DNA from: Kiritimatiellia bacterium
GTDB lineage: Bacteria > Verrucomicrobiota > Kiritimatiellia > CAIVKH01
DNA: 64,000 nt
NCBI GenBank assembly: GCA_027493775.1
Contig: JAOSKE010000001.1
Span: forward strand, 186,001 to 250,000
Direction: 5' to 3'
Positions 25,976 to 36,900 of this stretch are shown piece by piece (the stretch's first letter is position 1; each line of letters starts with the position of its first letter). Position numbers and translations under genes: made by a program. The notes beneath the pieces were generated by a model, which saw nothing but the letters and a program-made list of their open reading frames with translations, was not told the DNA's origin and ran no database searches.

Positions 25976-27205
25976 ATGTCTATGATCAAGGTTGCCTATT
26001 TCTGCGAGCCGCAAATCGGTGGCACGTTCACCTATTTTCAGCTTCTGCGCCCCGTCCTTTTGCAGCGTGGCATTGATTTTCGTTGTATTTCGCCGGTTAG
26101 CGCAGAGCGGTATGTCGGAAGCCCCTTTCTCCAAGAGCCTGGGGTTGAGTTTATCACTTTGTCGGATGATCTTCCCTCCGCAACGCTTCAAATTATTGAG
26201 CGCCTCGAACGGGAGGACTATCAACTTGCGATGGTCTTGCCGGGTGCGACGCTGCTGTCCAGTTCGCTGCCGTTCTATTTGCCGCGCTCTGTTCGCTGTG
26301 TCATTCACGTGCCGATGATGACACGCGGCGCCTATGTTCCGACGCACGCTTTGGCGCCCTATCTCAACCGCGTGTATGCGGTAAGTGATCGGATCGGAGA
26401 TGACTTGACCCGCAATTATCACCTGTCCCGAGACCTGGTGCAGGTGATCTATCACGGAGTAGATCCTGCCCCATTCTCGGATGCGCTGAAGTGCAAGAGC
26501 AAGGATGGGCCGGTCCGCTTGCTGTACGCGGGGCGATTATACGATGTGGACAAGGGCGTGTTTCTCCTGCCGCCAATGATGAAGTCTCTTCGTCGCTCTG
26601 GCGCGAATGTGCATCTTTCGATTGCGGGTGGAGGCCCGGATGCCGCCGTGTTGGCTCTGCGTTTTGAAAAGGCTGGCGTCAAAGAGAACGTGAGCCTGTT
26701 GGGTCCGCTTTCGTCTCGTTCGCTCAGCGAGGAATACCGGAAGTCGGATATTTTCGTGTTCCCCTCCCGTTTTGAAGGGTGCGGTTTTGCCGCCTTGGAA
26801 GCCATGGCCGCCTCCTGTGCGCCCGTGATGGCGGATATTCGGGGGTCGTTGCGCGTTCTCGCTGCCGATGGCACTGCTGGCAGACTGGCGCGGGTGGGGG
26901 ATGCAGAGGATTTTGCCAGAGCCATTCGCGAACTGGCGGCCGATCGAGTGGAGTTGAGTCGTCTTCAGGCGGCTGCGCGGCAGCGTGTCTTGGAGCGTTT
27001 CACCCTGGATCGGATGGCCGACGAAACAGCAAGGAGCTTCCAGTCGGTTTGCGAGACTCCCGATAGGCGACTCCCGCCACGACCGCTCGACCAGTATGAA
27101 ATCTCTTCTGCCTTCAAACCAACGTGGCGTACGCTTGTCCCACGTCCGATAAAAAATTGGATTCGGAACACGAATGGAGCGAATGGGGCGCTCCACATAG
27201 GATAG
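25976..27205 (+). CDS. Glycosyltransferase family 4
   Basis: A GT-B enzyme of about 409 residues. KVAYFCEPQIGGTFTYFQLL opens the acceptor domain. VRLLYAGRLYDVDKGVFLLP, LSIAGGGPDAAVLALRFE, FPSRFEGCGFAALEAMAASC (E-x7-E-type donor motif) and VADEIAR-like helices form the donor domain. An AAGGAG at 25955-25960 lies 15 bases before the ATG at 25976, which is long spacing, so an ATG at 25982 or an upstream start at 25934 remains possible. The C-terminal 40 residues (ISSAFKPTWRTLVPRPIKNW) extend beyond the usual fold and may contact the membrane. Confidence 0.84.
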   Translation: MSMIKVAYFCEPQIGGTFTYFQLLRPVLLQRGIDFRCISPVSAERYVGSPFLQEPGVEFITLSDDLPSATLQIIERLEREDYQLAMVLPGATLLSSSLPFYLPRSVRCVIHVPMMTRGAYVPTHALAPYLNRVYAVSDRIGDDLTRNYHLSRDLVQVIYHGVDPAPFSDALKCKSKDGPVRLLYAGRLYDVDKGVFLLPPMMKSLRRSGANVHLSIAGGGPDAAVLALRFEKAGVKENVSLLGPLSSRSLSEEYRKSDIFVFPSRFEGCGFAALEAMAASCAPVMADIRGSLRVLAADGTAGRLARVGDAEDFARAIRELAADRVELSRLQAAARQRVLERFTLDRMADETARSFQSVCETPDRRLPPRPLDQYEISSAFKPTWRTLVPRPIKNWIRNTNGANGALHIG

Positions 27206-27235
27206 TGCGCCTTCTCTCGCCGCATCAAAATTACA

Positions 27236-28255
27236 ATGAGTGATCCCAAAATTAGCGTCTTGATGCCGGTGTATAACGCCGAGGCGTTTGTTGAGCGATC
27301 CGTCCAAAGTATTCTAAATCAGACTTGGCGCGATTTTGAGTTTCTGATTATTGACAATGCTTCGACTGACAACAGTTTTGCCATACTTCAGCGATGGGCG
27401 AAAAACGACTCACGAATTCGCCTGCTTCAGAATGAGCGGAATTTGGGCTTGGTCGCCTCACTGAACCGCGGCTGCCATGAAGCTCATGGAAAATATATCG
27501 CCCGTATGGATGCGGATGACGCGTCGCGCCCTAAGCGTCTGGAGCTCCAAATTAAATATATGGAAAAACATCCGGAAGTCGGGATTTGCGGTGGTCAGAC
27601 CTCTCGCCATATTGCGGGACGACAGTATCGCGGGCGCTATTTCTTTTCGTCGGAAGAGTGTGATGTGACCCTGCTCTTCCACTCCTGTTTTGCTCATCCT
27701 GCGGTAATGATGAAGCGGTCCTTGTTTAGTGCCGACGGATACAGGTATGACGATGAGTTTCGGCAAGTTGAAGACTATGATTTATGGGCGCGTATGCTGG
27801 CTGACGTGCGAGGGGCCAATTTACCTGAAGTTCTGTTGGACTACTATTCGCATGAAAATCAAGAATCAGGGACCAATTATCAGGCGGTGTCCACGCGTAG
27901 AAATACAATTAGAGAGCGCGTAGTGAGAGGACTCGTCCCAGATGCCACAGCGGAAGAGCTGCAGCTGCACCATCGAATTGGGTTTCCGCAAGATCCATTT
28001 GATTCGGAAGAGTTGATGCGTGCGGAGCGTTGGCTCCTTCGCCTGATCAAGGCTAATCAAGCGTCTCGTCGCTACAACGAAACGGCCATGCGCTCGGTCT
28101 TTGCCCAGCGGTGGGCCCTTGTTTGCGGGCATGCCACTCAGCTCGGCTCTTTTACCATACGGAAGTTTGTGGCAAGCAAGTTGCTCAATCGCTCCGTCAG
28201 CGTAGCGTCCGCGCTGAAGTTGATGGTCAAATGTGGTGTCAAGAAGCATCCTTGA
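27236..28255 (+). CDS. Glycosyltransferase family 2
   Basis: A 339-residue GT2. ISVLMPVYNAEAFVERSVQS, FEFLIIDNASTDNSFAIL, GKYIARMDADDASRPKRLE (D-x-D metal motif) and FRQVEDYDLWARML (ED catalytic motif) are all in order. The C-terminal third is helical without obvious membrane segments. Such enzymes commonly add rhamnose, galactose or hexosamine in O-antigen and EPS clusters, but the donor is not readable. It ends the plus-strand GT run and is convergent with the acyltransferase at 28304. Confidence 0.87.
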   Translation: MSDPKISVLMPVYNAEAFVERSVQSILNQTWRDFEFLIIDNASTDNSFAILQRWAKNDSRIRLLQNERNLGLVASLNRGCHEAHGKYIARMDADDASRPKRLELQIKYMEKHPEVGICGGQTSRHIAGRQYRGRYFFSSEECDVTLLFHSCFAHPAVMMKRSLFSADGYRYDDEFRQVEDYDLWARMLADVRGANLPEVLLDYYSHENQESGTNYQAVSTRRNTIRERVVRGLVPDATAEELQLHHRIGFPQDPFDSEELMRAERWLLRLIKANQASRRYNETAMRSVFAQRWALVCGHATQLGSFTIRKFVASKLLNRSVSVASALKLMVKCGVKKHP

Positions 28256-28303
28256 GCCAGCTCGTGTGAGCCGATTCGCAGATGTTTCGGAACCGCGCTA
28301 TTT

Positions 28304-28984
28304 CTATTTCGCTGCCGCGATGCGTTCGCGGCTCCAATCCACCTGTGAACGGATCACTTTGGCGGGCGCTCCGATCGCAAGGGAATGGGGCGGGATGGTA
28401 CTTGAGACGATGGCGCAGGTGCCCACAATCGAGTGGGCGCCAATCTGGCACCCTTTGAGGACGGTTGCCCCTCTGCACAGCCACACATGAAAACCAAGCG
28501 TGATATCTGCTGCCGGATTTTTGCGCACCCCTGTTTCCGCATCCATAATGGAGTGCATATCGCTTGTGTGCACCACAACCAGCTCGGCAATCATACAATC
28601 ATTGCCGATCTGCAGGGATGTACCTTCGAACGCGCCCAAGTAGCTTTCCCTTTCCATTGTCGTGCCCGCCCCCACAACAATTCGGCTGCCGCTGTCTTCA
28701 GCCCTGATGGTTCCGAAAAGCTGACATCTATCCTGAATCTCCACTCGAACGGATTCGCCCTTGATGACGATTCGAAAACCGTGCAACCGGCAATGATCTC
28801 CGACGATTAGCGTGTTATTCGCTCCTGAAACCTCGATCAAGGTGTTTGTGAGCCATGAGTTTCCGATCTGAATTTGGTTTCCGTGCCCAGCTATTTGCCA
28901 GCGGTTTCCTGCGAGAAAGCGGTTCCATATCCGATGAAACTTGATCGTAGCCAAGAGGCTCTTCAGCTTCGCCTTGATGCTCAT
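28304..28984 (-). CDS. Hexapeptide-repeat acyltransferase (left-handed beta-helix)
   Basis: About 226 residues. The body shows isoleucine-patch hexapeptide turns (NQIQIGNSWLTNTLIEVSGA, NTLIVGDHCRLHGFRIVI, SRIVVGAGTTMERESYLG) and the late catalytic His of HTSDMHSIMD. The C-terminus IPPHSLAIGAPAKVIRS is the usual closing segment of sugar O-acetyltransferases. It probably transfers acetyl from acetyl-CoA to a sugar of this glycan in the cytoplasm. The start at 28984 is preferred because the 19-residue extension to 29041 is rich in Arg, Cys and Pro and unlike the family. Confidence 0.8.
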   Translation of the reverse strand: MSIKAKLKSLLATIKFHRIWNRFLAGNRWQIAGHGNQIQIGNSWLTNTLIEVSGANNTLIVGDHCRLHGFRIVIKGESVRVEIQDRCQLFGTIRAEDSGSRIVVGAGTTMERESYLGAFEGTSLQIGNDCMIAELVVVHTSDMHSIMDAETGVRKNPAADITLGFHVWLCRGATVLKGCQIGAHSIVGTCAIVSSTIPPHSLAIGAPAKVIRSQVDWSRERIAAAK

Positions 28985-29127
28985 ATGCGGCATCGTACCA
29001 CAGCAGGGCGTTCTGAACACGCGGTTAATGCGGATCGTCACGGATTTGCCGCTTCTTCAGAAAACGAGTTTTAGCTGAATAGAAGAATTCTCCCCTGTAG
29101 ATGTGGAGGAGCAGTGTAGAAGAGCGG

Positions 29128-29862
29128 TCAGGCAGAGCGTCTTGTCAAATCGTCCCGTATATCAGCGATCCGCCGCAGTCCGAGCGATTTATCGGCATAA
29201 GCGTTATCGGATTCCGTACACCCTTCATTGATTAGTAGGAGTGGCTTGCGCAACCGAAACGGAGCGCGTTCCAAATTCAGTACCCGCCACTCGCCTGTAT
29301 TGATATCACGATTGTCCGCGTCTCGTGTAAATGTTGTGGTGAGAAGGTACTTGGACTGACTCTTGCAGAGATTGTTCAATGCAGAAAAGATGTCCTCAAA
29401 AGAAAGGTGTACGAGGCAATCTCGGCAAAAGACCAAGTCCACTTGCGGCAGTGTGTCCTTGATTAGATCCAGCTTTTGGAATCGCACGCTGGGCCGCTCA
29501 TGCTGGGCTGCATTTTGGTGTATCAGGGCATTGACAATATCTGCGCCCGTGTAGTCTATGCCGCTCAGGTCGACGCTTTTCATCCAGTGAAAATCGCCAC
29601 ACGGAATATCCAGCAATGTTGAGATGTCGAAATCGCGGAAGAGGGAGGGCAGTGCTTTCGCAATAACACTTGTCTGAATGGCATCTGATCCTGTTCCTGA
29701 AACCGAATCCTTTCCGCTCCATGCGTTGAGTTTGTACAGGGCATCAAACACCCGCTCTGGGTCTTTTGTCTTCAACTGATGGGTGATATATTTGCTGCAT
29801 ATCAGCTTGTACACAGAGGGCAGAAGCGGCAGCCGTTTTACAAATGATTTGAAACTCGCCAT
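29128..29862 (-). CDS. Class I SAM-dependent methyltransferase
   Basis: A 244-residue protein. Motif I is TLLDIPCGDFHWMKSVDLSG, which binds SAM; the following DYTGADIVNALI supplies the acidic residue that holds the ribose; LVFCRDCLVHLSFEDIFSAL is motif IV. The distal segment GEWRVLNLERAPFRLRKP resembles the C-terminal part of the two-domain protein at 49513-50856, suggesting that both belong to one methyltransferase subfamily. It likely methylates a sugar or glycan terminus. Minus strand, next to the acyltransferase, both of which modify sugars. Confidence 0.82.
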   Translation of the reverse strand: MASFKSFVKRLPLLPSVYKLICSKYITHQLKTKDPERVFDALYKLNAWSGKDSVSGTGSDAIQTSVIAKALPSLFRDFDISTLLDIPCGDFHWMKSVDLSGIDYTGADIVNALIHQNAAQHERPSVRFQKLDLIKDTLPQVDLVFCRDCLVHLSFEDIFSALNNLCKSQSKYLLTTTFTRDADNRDINTGEWRVLNLERAPFRLRKPLLLINEGCTESDNAYADKSLGLRRIADIRDDLTRRSA

Positions 29863-30192
29863 ACGGATTCCTTTGAGTCTTCTACATCGAAGGCGTGGCT
29901 GGCCACCCTTTGCTACTCAATCGCGAACCACAATTATCCCACGGGTTGCACTGTAAATGCGACACGTCGCGTGGCAAGCCAATATTTCCATTCGCATCGG
30001 TCCACGAGGGGCACGATTGCGTCGCTGGGTTTTGGCTCTGCCTTGCGATTGCGCTGTGGCGTGATCGCGGGGCGGGGGAAGATGGGCGTGCTGCTCCATG
30101 CTTTTCCGTCCACTCTCTCTTGACTTATAGCGGAGCTGTGCCAGTTCCCTCTTTTCTTCCGCCTCGTCGTGTGGAAGAGTCCTGTCGATTTT
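29863..30192. other. Divergent intergenic region
   Basis: About 330 bases between the methyltransferase (minus) and the GT4 (plus). A TTGACT at 30119-30124 resembles a -35 box, but no convincing -10 follows at 16-18 bases. No repeat element, RNA gene or further coding frame was recognised. Confidence 0.5.
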
Positions 30193-31362
30193 ATGGATGC
30201 AGATGCAAATCGAAGGAAAGATTGGCTGCGCGTTCTCTTTGTGAACCGCATGGCGTGTTTGGAGCGGGGCGGGGGCGAGACGTTTGATTTGGAGATTTCG
30301 CGTCATTTGCCGAACGATCAAGTTCGCGTCTCGTTCCTCTGCGGCGCTCCGCTATTTTCTGCTCCCCCATTGCCATTGCCCGGCGCTCAGCATTTGCGTA
30401 CGCCCTGGCTGCGCCGGTTTCCGTGGGACAAGGTCAAGGGAGGGTGGCGTGTTCGGCGGCTCGAGTTTGAATGGTTTGAGTGGCGCGCGGCACGCTGGGT
30501 AGCGAAACATCAGAACGACTACGATATTATCCAAGTCTGCGAGTTGCCGAACCTGGTCTATTGGCTAAAAAAGTTCGGTGTGAAAGTGCCGATTGTGATG
30601 CGGCTTACTGCCCCCAACCTCTACGATCCGCGAGGTGGTGCGAAGGCGGCCGACGCGTTAATCGCGAGTGGTACCACAATCGAAAAGTTGAAAAATGAGC
30701 ACTATGAAGGTGTTTCAGGGCTAGACGTCACTGATATACCGAATGCCGTAGATCCAGAACTCTTCCGCCCACAACCTTCCGATTTTCGTAAGAGAAATGG
30801 AGTTGGGGTAGACGAGTTTGTTGTTCTGTATGTCGCTCGCTTCCAGGCATTTAAAAACCATGCAATGCTTGTTGAGGCGTTCCGGTTGATTCGTGAGCGG
30901 TATCCGAGTGCCCGATTGGTCTTGGTGGGGAGTGGGCCCTTGCGAGAACGTATTCAACAGCAGGCGGAACGTGCTGGCATCGCGGGGAAGGTGTTGTTTT
31001 TGGGTGAAGTACCGTTCAACGAGCTGCCTGCTGTCTATGCAGCAGCGGACCTCAAAGTTGTGACGAGTGACTATGAGTCCTTTTGTTTCGCGGCCATTGA
31101 AGCGATGTCCGCTGGATTGCCGGTGTTGACCACGGATTGTGGTTGGGTTCCACGGCTGGTGGCTGATGGGGCGGGTCTCGTGTCTCCAGTCGGTGACGCT
31201 CCGTCGTTTTCATGTGCGATGGAACGACTTGCGCGTGATTCTGGTTTGAGAAAACGTCTTGGCACAGCGGCGCGAGAGCGGGTGTTGGATCGTCATACAT
31301 GGCGCCCCAGCGCGGAAAAGCTAATGTCGGTATATCAACGCATTCTGACCCCGGTTGGCTAA
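30193..31362 (+). CDS. Glycosyltransferase family 4
   Basis: A 389-residue GT-B enzyme. LRVLFVNRMACLERGGGETF opens with the glycine-rich acceptor-side loop and its Glu. VVLYVARFQAFKNHAMLVEA, RLVLVGSGPLRERIQQQA and DYESFCFAAIEAMSAGLPVL form the donor half, with the conserved E in FAAIEAM. SVIPNAVDPELF-type turn is present as DIPNAVDPELFRPQ. Start chosen at the second in-frame candidate (30193), since the extra eight residues from 30169 add nothing. It is the last gene before the giant beta-helix gene and is on the same strand, 258 bases upstream. Confidence 0.85.
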   Translation: MDADANRRKDWLRVLFVNRMACLERGGGETFDLEISRHLPNDQVRVSFLCGAPLFSAPPLPLPGAQHLRTPWLRRFPWDKVKGGWRVRRLEFEWFEWRAARWVAKHQNDYDIIQVCELPNLVYWLKKFGVKVPIVMRLTAPNLYDPRGGAKAADALIASGTTIEKLKNEHYEGVSGLDVTDIPNAVDPELFRPQPSDFRKRNGVGVDEFVVLYVARFQAFKNHAMLVEAFRLIRERYPSARLVLVGSGPLRERIQQQAERAGIAGKVLFLGEVPFNELPAVYAAADLKVVTSDYESFCFAAIEAMSAGLPVLTTDCGWVPRLVADGAGLVSPVGDAPSFSCAMERLARDSGLRKRLGTAARERVLDRHTWRPSAEKLMSVYQRILTPVG

Positions 31363-31620
31363 ATCTTGGGCACGGCAATGTTGAGTAGCTGATGGCGGGA
31401 TGGGGTGGGCATCGGAAGACGAGGTGCATGCTGTTTTTGAATCAGCCTTCTGCGGGGCAGGCCGCGATGCCTCATTCTCTCTTGTTCATCTTTGCACAGA
31501 TGACCGCTAATCCTTGATCGAATTCCGCGCCCGGCATGCCCTTTAAGTGTGTCACGTTGTCACGCGTTTGCGCGTCGGTTTCCCATTTACTCCATTGTAT
31601 AAAGTGCGTACTTTAACCTG

Positions 31621-33960
31621 ATGAGCAGGAATATAGCGTTGAGGTGTGATTTGCAACTCACTGTACCCGCTAATCGGCCCGGATTAAGGTCCATGGTGTT
31701 GGCTGGACTGGTTTTCCTCTGTGCGGTGACCGCACAGGGAGCGACCTATTTTGTGAACGACCTGAATCCCACGGGTGACGTCTATACGACCGCGATAGGA
31801 AATGATGCCAATAGCGGGCTATCCAATTCAGCGCCAAAGCTTACCGTGACAAATCTCGTGGCGACCTATTCGCTTGTCGCGGGCGATACGGTGTATATTG
31901 ACACGGGGCTTTATACAAACTACACCGCAGTATTCAGCACGAGCGGCTCCGCTGGAAATCCCTTTCGTATTATTGGAAGTACCAACCTTTCCGCCGGTGG
32001 CTCTGTTTTTGACCGAAAGAGCACCTCTGCGAATGTGCTGCAAATTGCTGGGAGCTTTGTGGAGGTGCGGAACCTTACCTTGCGCGGCGGCCAATACGGC
32101 GTGCTCGTTTCCGGTGGAATGTCGAACCTGTTTGACTCCGTGACCAGCGTGAGTAACAACTCGCACGGCTTCTATTTTCAAAACCCCCTGAGTCATCAGG
32201 CGCTCCGCTCTGTTTCCGCTTTCAATGGGGGCAACGGCATCATCATCAGTGGCCTTGGGCCAGTTTTTTGGGATTACGGGGTTGTTTGGAGCAACGCCAG
32301 CGCAGCGTTTAGCCTCGCTGGAACTCTCTCCTTGAGCAATTCAGTCATTGTGGGCGGCACGGCCTTTGCGAGTGTGCTGCCGATCCTGCCGGGTTCTGAT
32401 TACAATGTGTTCTGGAATACGATCTTGGGGCGGTATGACGATCTGTCGGATGCCGTGAGGCGCGATGGCCTCTTTTTGCGCAGCACGTTTGCCAGTCCCG
32501 AGTTTGCGAATCCGAGTGGGCTGGATTTCAGGCCAAAGAGCGTTATTGGCCGGTATGACCCGGTCGGGATGACGTGGGTGACAGATGCCGTTCATTCGGT
32601 CCTGATTGATTTTGCAGATCCCTCGGATCCCTATTCCGACGAGCCAGCGCCGAATGGGGGCGTTGCGAACGCGGGTTCTTTTGGGAACCATTCTCAGGCG
32701 AGCAAAAGCCGTACGAACGCTTGGGTGTACGCGATTAGCTTTAACGATGGGGGCAATCTCAACTCGAGCGGCACCCTTGTCTGGGGCTACGGCGCAATGC
32801 CCGCGACTAGCCGTGTTGATTTGTCTTACTCGCCCAACGGAGGGCAAACGTGGAGCCCTGTCGCCGCGTCGGTACCCGTAACGAATCGGCTGTACACATG
32901 GGACGCGAGCACGGCGACCTCCTCGCCGCGTGTGCTGTGGCGGCTGATTTGGAATGCCAACACGAATGTGTGGGATCAGAACGACCAGCCCTTCGTGGTT
33001 CGCGCATCGAACACGCATCAATTCGTGTACTACGTGAACGACACCTCCACCGTCAACGATGTGTACACGACGGCACCGGGCGCTGCGACAAATACCGGTT
33101 TGAGCGCGGCGTCGCCTCGGCTAACCGCGCAGTCCATACTGGATTCCTATGATTTGGGTGGGGGCGACATCGTCTATATCGATGCGGGGCTCTACACCAA
33201 TACGATAACAGCAGGGTTCAGGCAGCATGGCGAATGGGGCAATCCCGTGCGCTACATCGGTTCGACGAATTTTCTGGACACCATTCTGCGGCCGGGAAAT
33301 ACGACAGCTTTTACCTTGGAGGCTGGCGCAAATCATTCCCGGCTTGAGAATTTTTTTATCGATAAGCCTCAATACGGTGTCGGTGTTTCATCCGGATCCA
33401 ATGAATTCCATCGGTTGACGATTCGCGGTGCGCAGACGGGCCTTCGCATGATTAGCGGGTTCTATCAGACGGTTTCGGAGACTATTCTATATAGCAACGT
33501 GATTGCAGTGGTTCTCCCGGCCGCGGTAAATAACGTTTCGGTCGAAAGGTCCGTAATCTGGGGTATCGGGAGCACGGCATTCACCGCGGTGAACGCCGGA
33601 CAGGCGCGCATTCGGAATAACATTCTCGGTGGCGGTGGGGTCATCTTTAGCGGCAGCGGCCTCCAGACGAATATGGATTACAATATCTTCTGGGGTGCAG
33701 GGCTTGGCGGGTCTATTCCGAATTTGTATGAATTGCAGAAGAATCAAGGCATCGCGCTGAATAGCACGTATGCGGACCCGCTGTTTGTCGAGCCGACGAA
33801 TCTGAACTTTCATTTGCGCAGCGTTGGCGGTAGATGGAATGTCGCAACCGCCAGCTTGGTTACAGATGCGGTTCATTCTGTAGGCATTGATTTTGGCGAT
33901 CCGGCGGAAGCGTTCGCCGCCGAGTCCCGCACCGAATGGCGGCCGTGTGAATGTCGGTAG
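31621..33960 (+). CDS. Giant protein, frame segment 1 (signal peptide, modules 1-2)
   Basis: First uninterrupted frame of the giant gene: leader and signal peptide, all of module 1 (from 31747) and nearly all of module 2's beta-helix (from 33028). The genuine sequence ends at FGDPAEAFAAES near 33928; the last ten codons (RTEWRPCECR) are out-of-frame reading caused by the extra C. Confidence 0.75.
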   Translation: MSRNIALRCDLQLTVPANRPGLRSMVLAGLVFLCAVTAQGATYFVNDLNPTGDVYTTAIGNDANSGLSNSAPKLTVTNLVATYSLVAGDTVYIDTGLYTNYTAVFSTSGSAGNPFRIIGSTNLSAGGSVFDRKSTSANVLQIAGSFVEVRNLTLRGGQYGVLVSGGMSNLFDSVTSVSNNSHGFYFQNPLSHQALRSVSAFNGGNGIIISGLGPVFWDYGVVWSNASAAFSLAGTLSLSNSVIVGGTAFASVLPILPGSDYNVFWNTILGRYDDLSDAVRRDGLFLRSTFASPEFANPSGLDFRPKSVIGRYDPVGMTWVTDAVHSVLIDFADPSDPYSDEPAPNGGVANAGSFGNHSQASKSRTNAWVYAISFNDGGNLNSSGTLVWGYGAMPATSRVDLSYSPNGGQTWSPVAASVPVTNRLYTWDASTATSSPRVLWRLIWNANTNVWDQNDQPFVVRASNTHQFVYYVNDTSTVNDVYTTAPGAATNTGLSAASPRLTAQSILDSYDLGGGDIVYIDAGLYTNTITAGFRQHGEWGNPVRYIGSTNFLDTILRPGNTTAFTLEAGANHSRLENFFIDKPQYGVGVSSGSNEFHRLTIRGAQTGLRMISGFYQTVSETILYSNVIAVVLPAAVNNVSVERSVIWGIGSTAFTAVNAGQARIRNNILGGGGVIFSGSGLQTNMDYNIFWGAGLGGSIPNLYELQKNQGIALNSTYADPLFVEPTNLNFHLRSVGGRWNVATASLVTDAVHSVGIDFGDPAEAFAAESRTEWRPCECR

Positions 33961-36900
33961 TTACGGAAATACCCCCTTTGCCGGACGGAGCCGAACGAAT
34001 GCTTGGTTGTTGGCAACCTCGCTGAATGATGGCGGACAGCTTTCTATTGGCGACAGCGTTCGCTGGACGTTCGGAAATCTCGCGTCAGGCGCGACGGTGC
34101 GGATTGAGTATTCGGGCGATAACGGCGCGTCGTGGCAAATGGTTGCGACAAATATTGCCGCATCGTCACAGTCCTACGCATGGAGCAACACCAATTACCC
34201 CTCGTCATACTTTGGGCGCTATCGCGTTGTGCTGGAGTCTCAGCCGAGTGTTCTCTCGTCAAATCTCGCCACCTTTACCTTTAGAAATGGCATCTTCGTC
34301 TACTACCTGAATGATAACAGTCTCAACGGCGATGTCTTCACCACGGCTGTGGGAAGCGATCAAAATACAGGTACGACACCGCAATCGCCGCGCGCTGATC
34401 TCGCAAAACTTTTTGACGACTTTGACCTAGAGCCGGGCGACGTCGTATATGTCGATACGGGGCTCTACCGCACGACACAGATTCCGCAGATTAAGGCGGC
34501 CGATTCGGGCGTTTCCACAAATCCGGTTCGCTTGATCTTTAGCCCGAATCTGTCGGCCGGCGGATCTGTGTTGGATCGCATAAACCGCGGCACCGGCTAT
34601 TACGGCCTGCATTTTACGGACGGCGCTACAGATGTAGAGGTCCACAATGTGATCGTCACCAATGCGCTGGCGGGCATCCGCATCAGTCGAAGCACCAATA
34701 TCGTGTTGCGAAATGTGCGCGTCCGAGGTGTTGCAGACGTCGGCTTTTCAGTGGTTGATTCCGCTGGGACACGGATTGAGCGCAGCGTGGCCTATCGAAA
34801 CGGAGACGCAGGTCTGCGCGCTGAGAACAACGTGAGCGCAAGCGTCGTGGATAGTGTTTTTTGGAGAAACAGCGGAGCGCAGATACAGGCGCAAGGTGGA
34901 GTGCTCTTTGTAACGGGAACGGTCTTGGTGGCTTCAGAGCCCGTATCTCTTGCCTACAGGGCGTCATCGCTGACCAATATTGTTTCCGACTACAACGCAA
35001 TTTTTGTCGAATCGAACGCCTCCGTTGCCGTCATTTCGGGTCTCGCAGCTCCTGTTGATCATCTGCCGGCGTGGCAGTTCTATACGGGACGGGATCGGAA
35101 TACCCTTGCGGCCGATCCTCGATTCGGAGATCCCGAGGCGGGGGATTTTCACCTGCGTTCTGAGGTGCCGGCCGGACGTTTTGATTCTGTCCAAAATATC
35201 TGGGTTACAGACATTGAACATTCGCCGCTGATTGATGCTGGCGATCCATCGAGGAGCGTGGCGTTGGAGAGTTCCCCCAATGGGGGGCGTGTCAACATTG
35301 GCATGCACGCAAATACTGCAGAAGCCAGTTTGAGTCGCACCTTTCCGTGGCTGCATGCCGCCTCATTCCGGCGTGGTGGTTGGGCCAAGGGGACTGCAAC
35401 GCTCCACTGGGTGTCGGGGAATCTACCCTCAAATTCGCTCGTTCGTGTAGACGTTTCAGCAGACGGCGGAGAGTCTTGGTCGGTGTTATCGACCGGCGTG
35501 TTGGTCACAGCGGAGTTGTTGTCGTGGAACACGCTCCTGACAAACAACACGGCGGCGGCGTTGTGGCGTGTCACAAGTCTCTACGACACGAATGTTTCAG
35601 ACCAGACCACGAACTTTTTTTCCATCCGAAATGCGCCTTTGCAGTTCTATCTGAACGATGCGGATACAACGGGCGATAATTATGCCGTCGCTCCTGGGTC
35701 GCCGACGAACTGGGTCGCCACGGCGAGCCGACCGCTCAGCTCTGTAAGCCAGTTCTTCTCGCGGTATGATCTGGAGCCGGGGGATGTTGTTTATGTTGAC
35801 GTCGGAACGTATTCGGAGAACGGCAATGTTCTGATGAAGACGTGGGCGAGCGGAGTTGTTTCGAATCCGGTCCATGTATTGGGTCCAACGAATGGCCTCA
35901 TTGCTCGTGTTGTGCGCGGGAGTTCCGCGCCCGGCTCTATCGGACTTGACCTGGATAACACCTCGTGGATGGCTGTTTCAAATATCGTGTTTCAGGCGGC
36001 GCATACCGGTGTTCGGGTGTCGCGTTCGGCAAATGTATCGCTCTCCGTCTCGGCAAACGCGAACGCCTCGAACGGCATGGAGGTCCTCTATTCGACCAAT
36101 ATTGTGATTCAGCAATCCGTTGCCGCCCGAAACCAGGGGTACGGACTCTACTTCCTTACGAACACGGCCGTTGGCGTGGAGCATTCGGTTGTCTGGTCCA
36201 ATCGGGGCGGGGCGATTCGCTTTCGCGGAACCGGGCTATCGGTGAGCAATAGCGTGCTGCACACGGCCGATCAAGGATCGTTCATTTATACGAAAGAACT
36301 GGCCGGCGATGTGCTGCGCAGCGACTTCAACGACATGATCGCGGCCGGGCGCGCACAGGTCGGGCTTATTGCTGGCAGTGCCTATCGTTTCTTGGCCGAC
36401 TGGCAGAAGGGTGTGGGGCTGGGTGGGAACAGTTTGAGCCACGATCCACTGTTTGCGGATGCGGATGCCGATGACTATCACCCGCTTAGTCAGGCCGGCC
36501 GGTTCATTCCGGGCGGCGGATGGGTGACGAATGGATCCACCTCGCCCTTGATTGATTCGGGCGATCCGGCGCGGTCCTATGCGAATGAATCCAGCCCCAA
36601 TGGGGGACGCCTGAATATGGGATTGTACGGCAACCACACCCAAGCCAGTCGTTCGCCCACGAACGCCCGACTGCTGGCGCTTGCCCACAATGACGGTGGA
36701 TTCCTACGTGGGACCAATACCGTGACGTGGCGGGCATTCGGCGCTGCAACGAATCACACCGTACACATCGACTTCTCTGGCGATGGCGGGAACACGTGGA
36801 CAACAATCGTCTCCGGGGTAAACGCGCAGTCGGGTGTATACACTAACTGGGATACCACGCCTCATCCGTCGACCGTATTGGGTCTTTGGCGGGTTGTCAG

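Noticed and set aside
25637..26455. 272-codon minus-strand frame across the GT2/GT4 junction
   Set aside because: Antisense to two clear glycosyltransferase genes, with no motif or ribosome-binding site.
31560..31620. Promoter with TATAAA at 31598 before the giant gene
   Set aside because: The nearest TTG-type -35 (31568) is 24 bases away and the alternative at 31575 is a poor match, so I do not annotate it.
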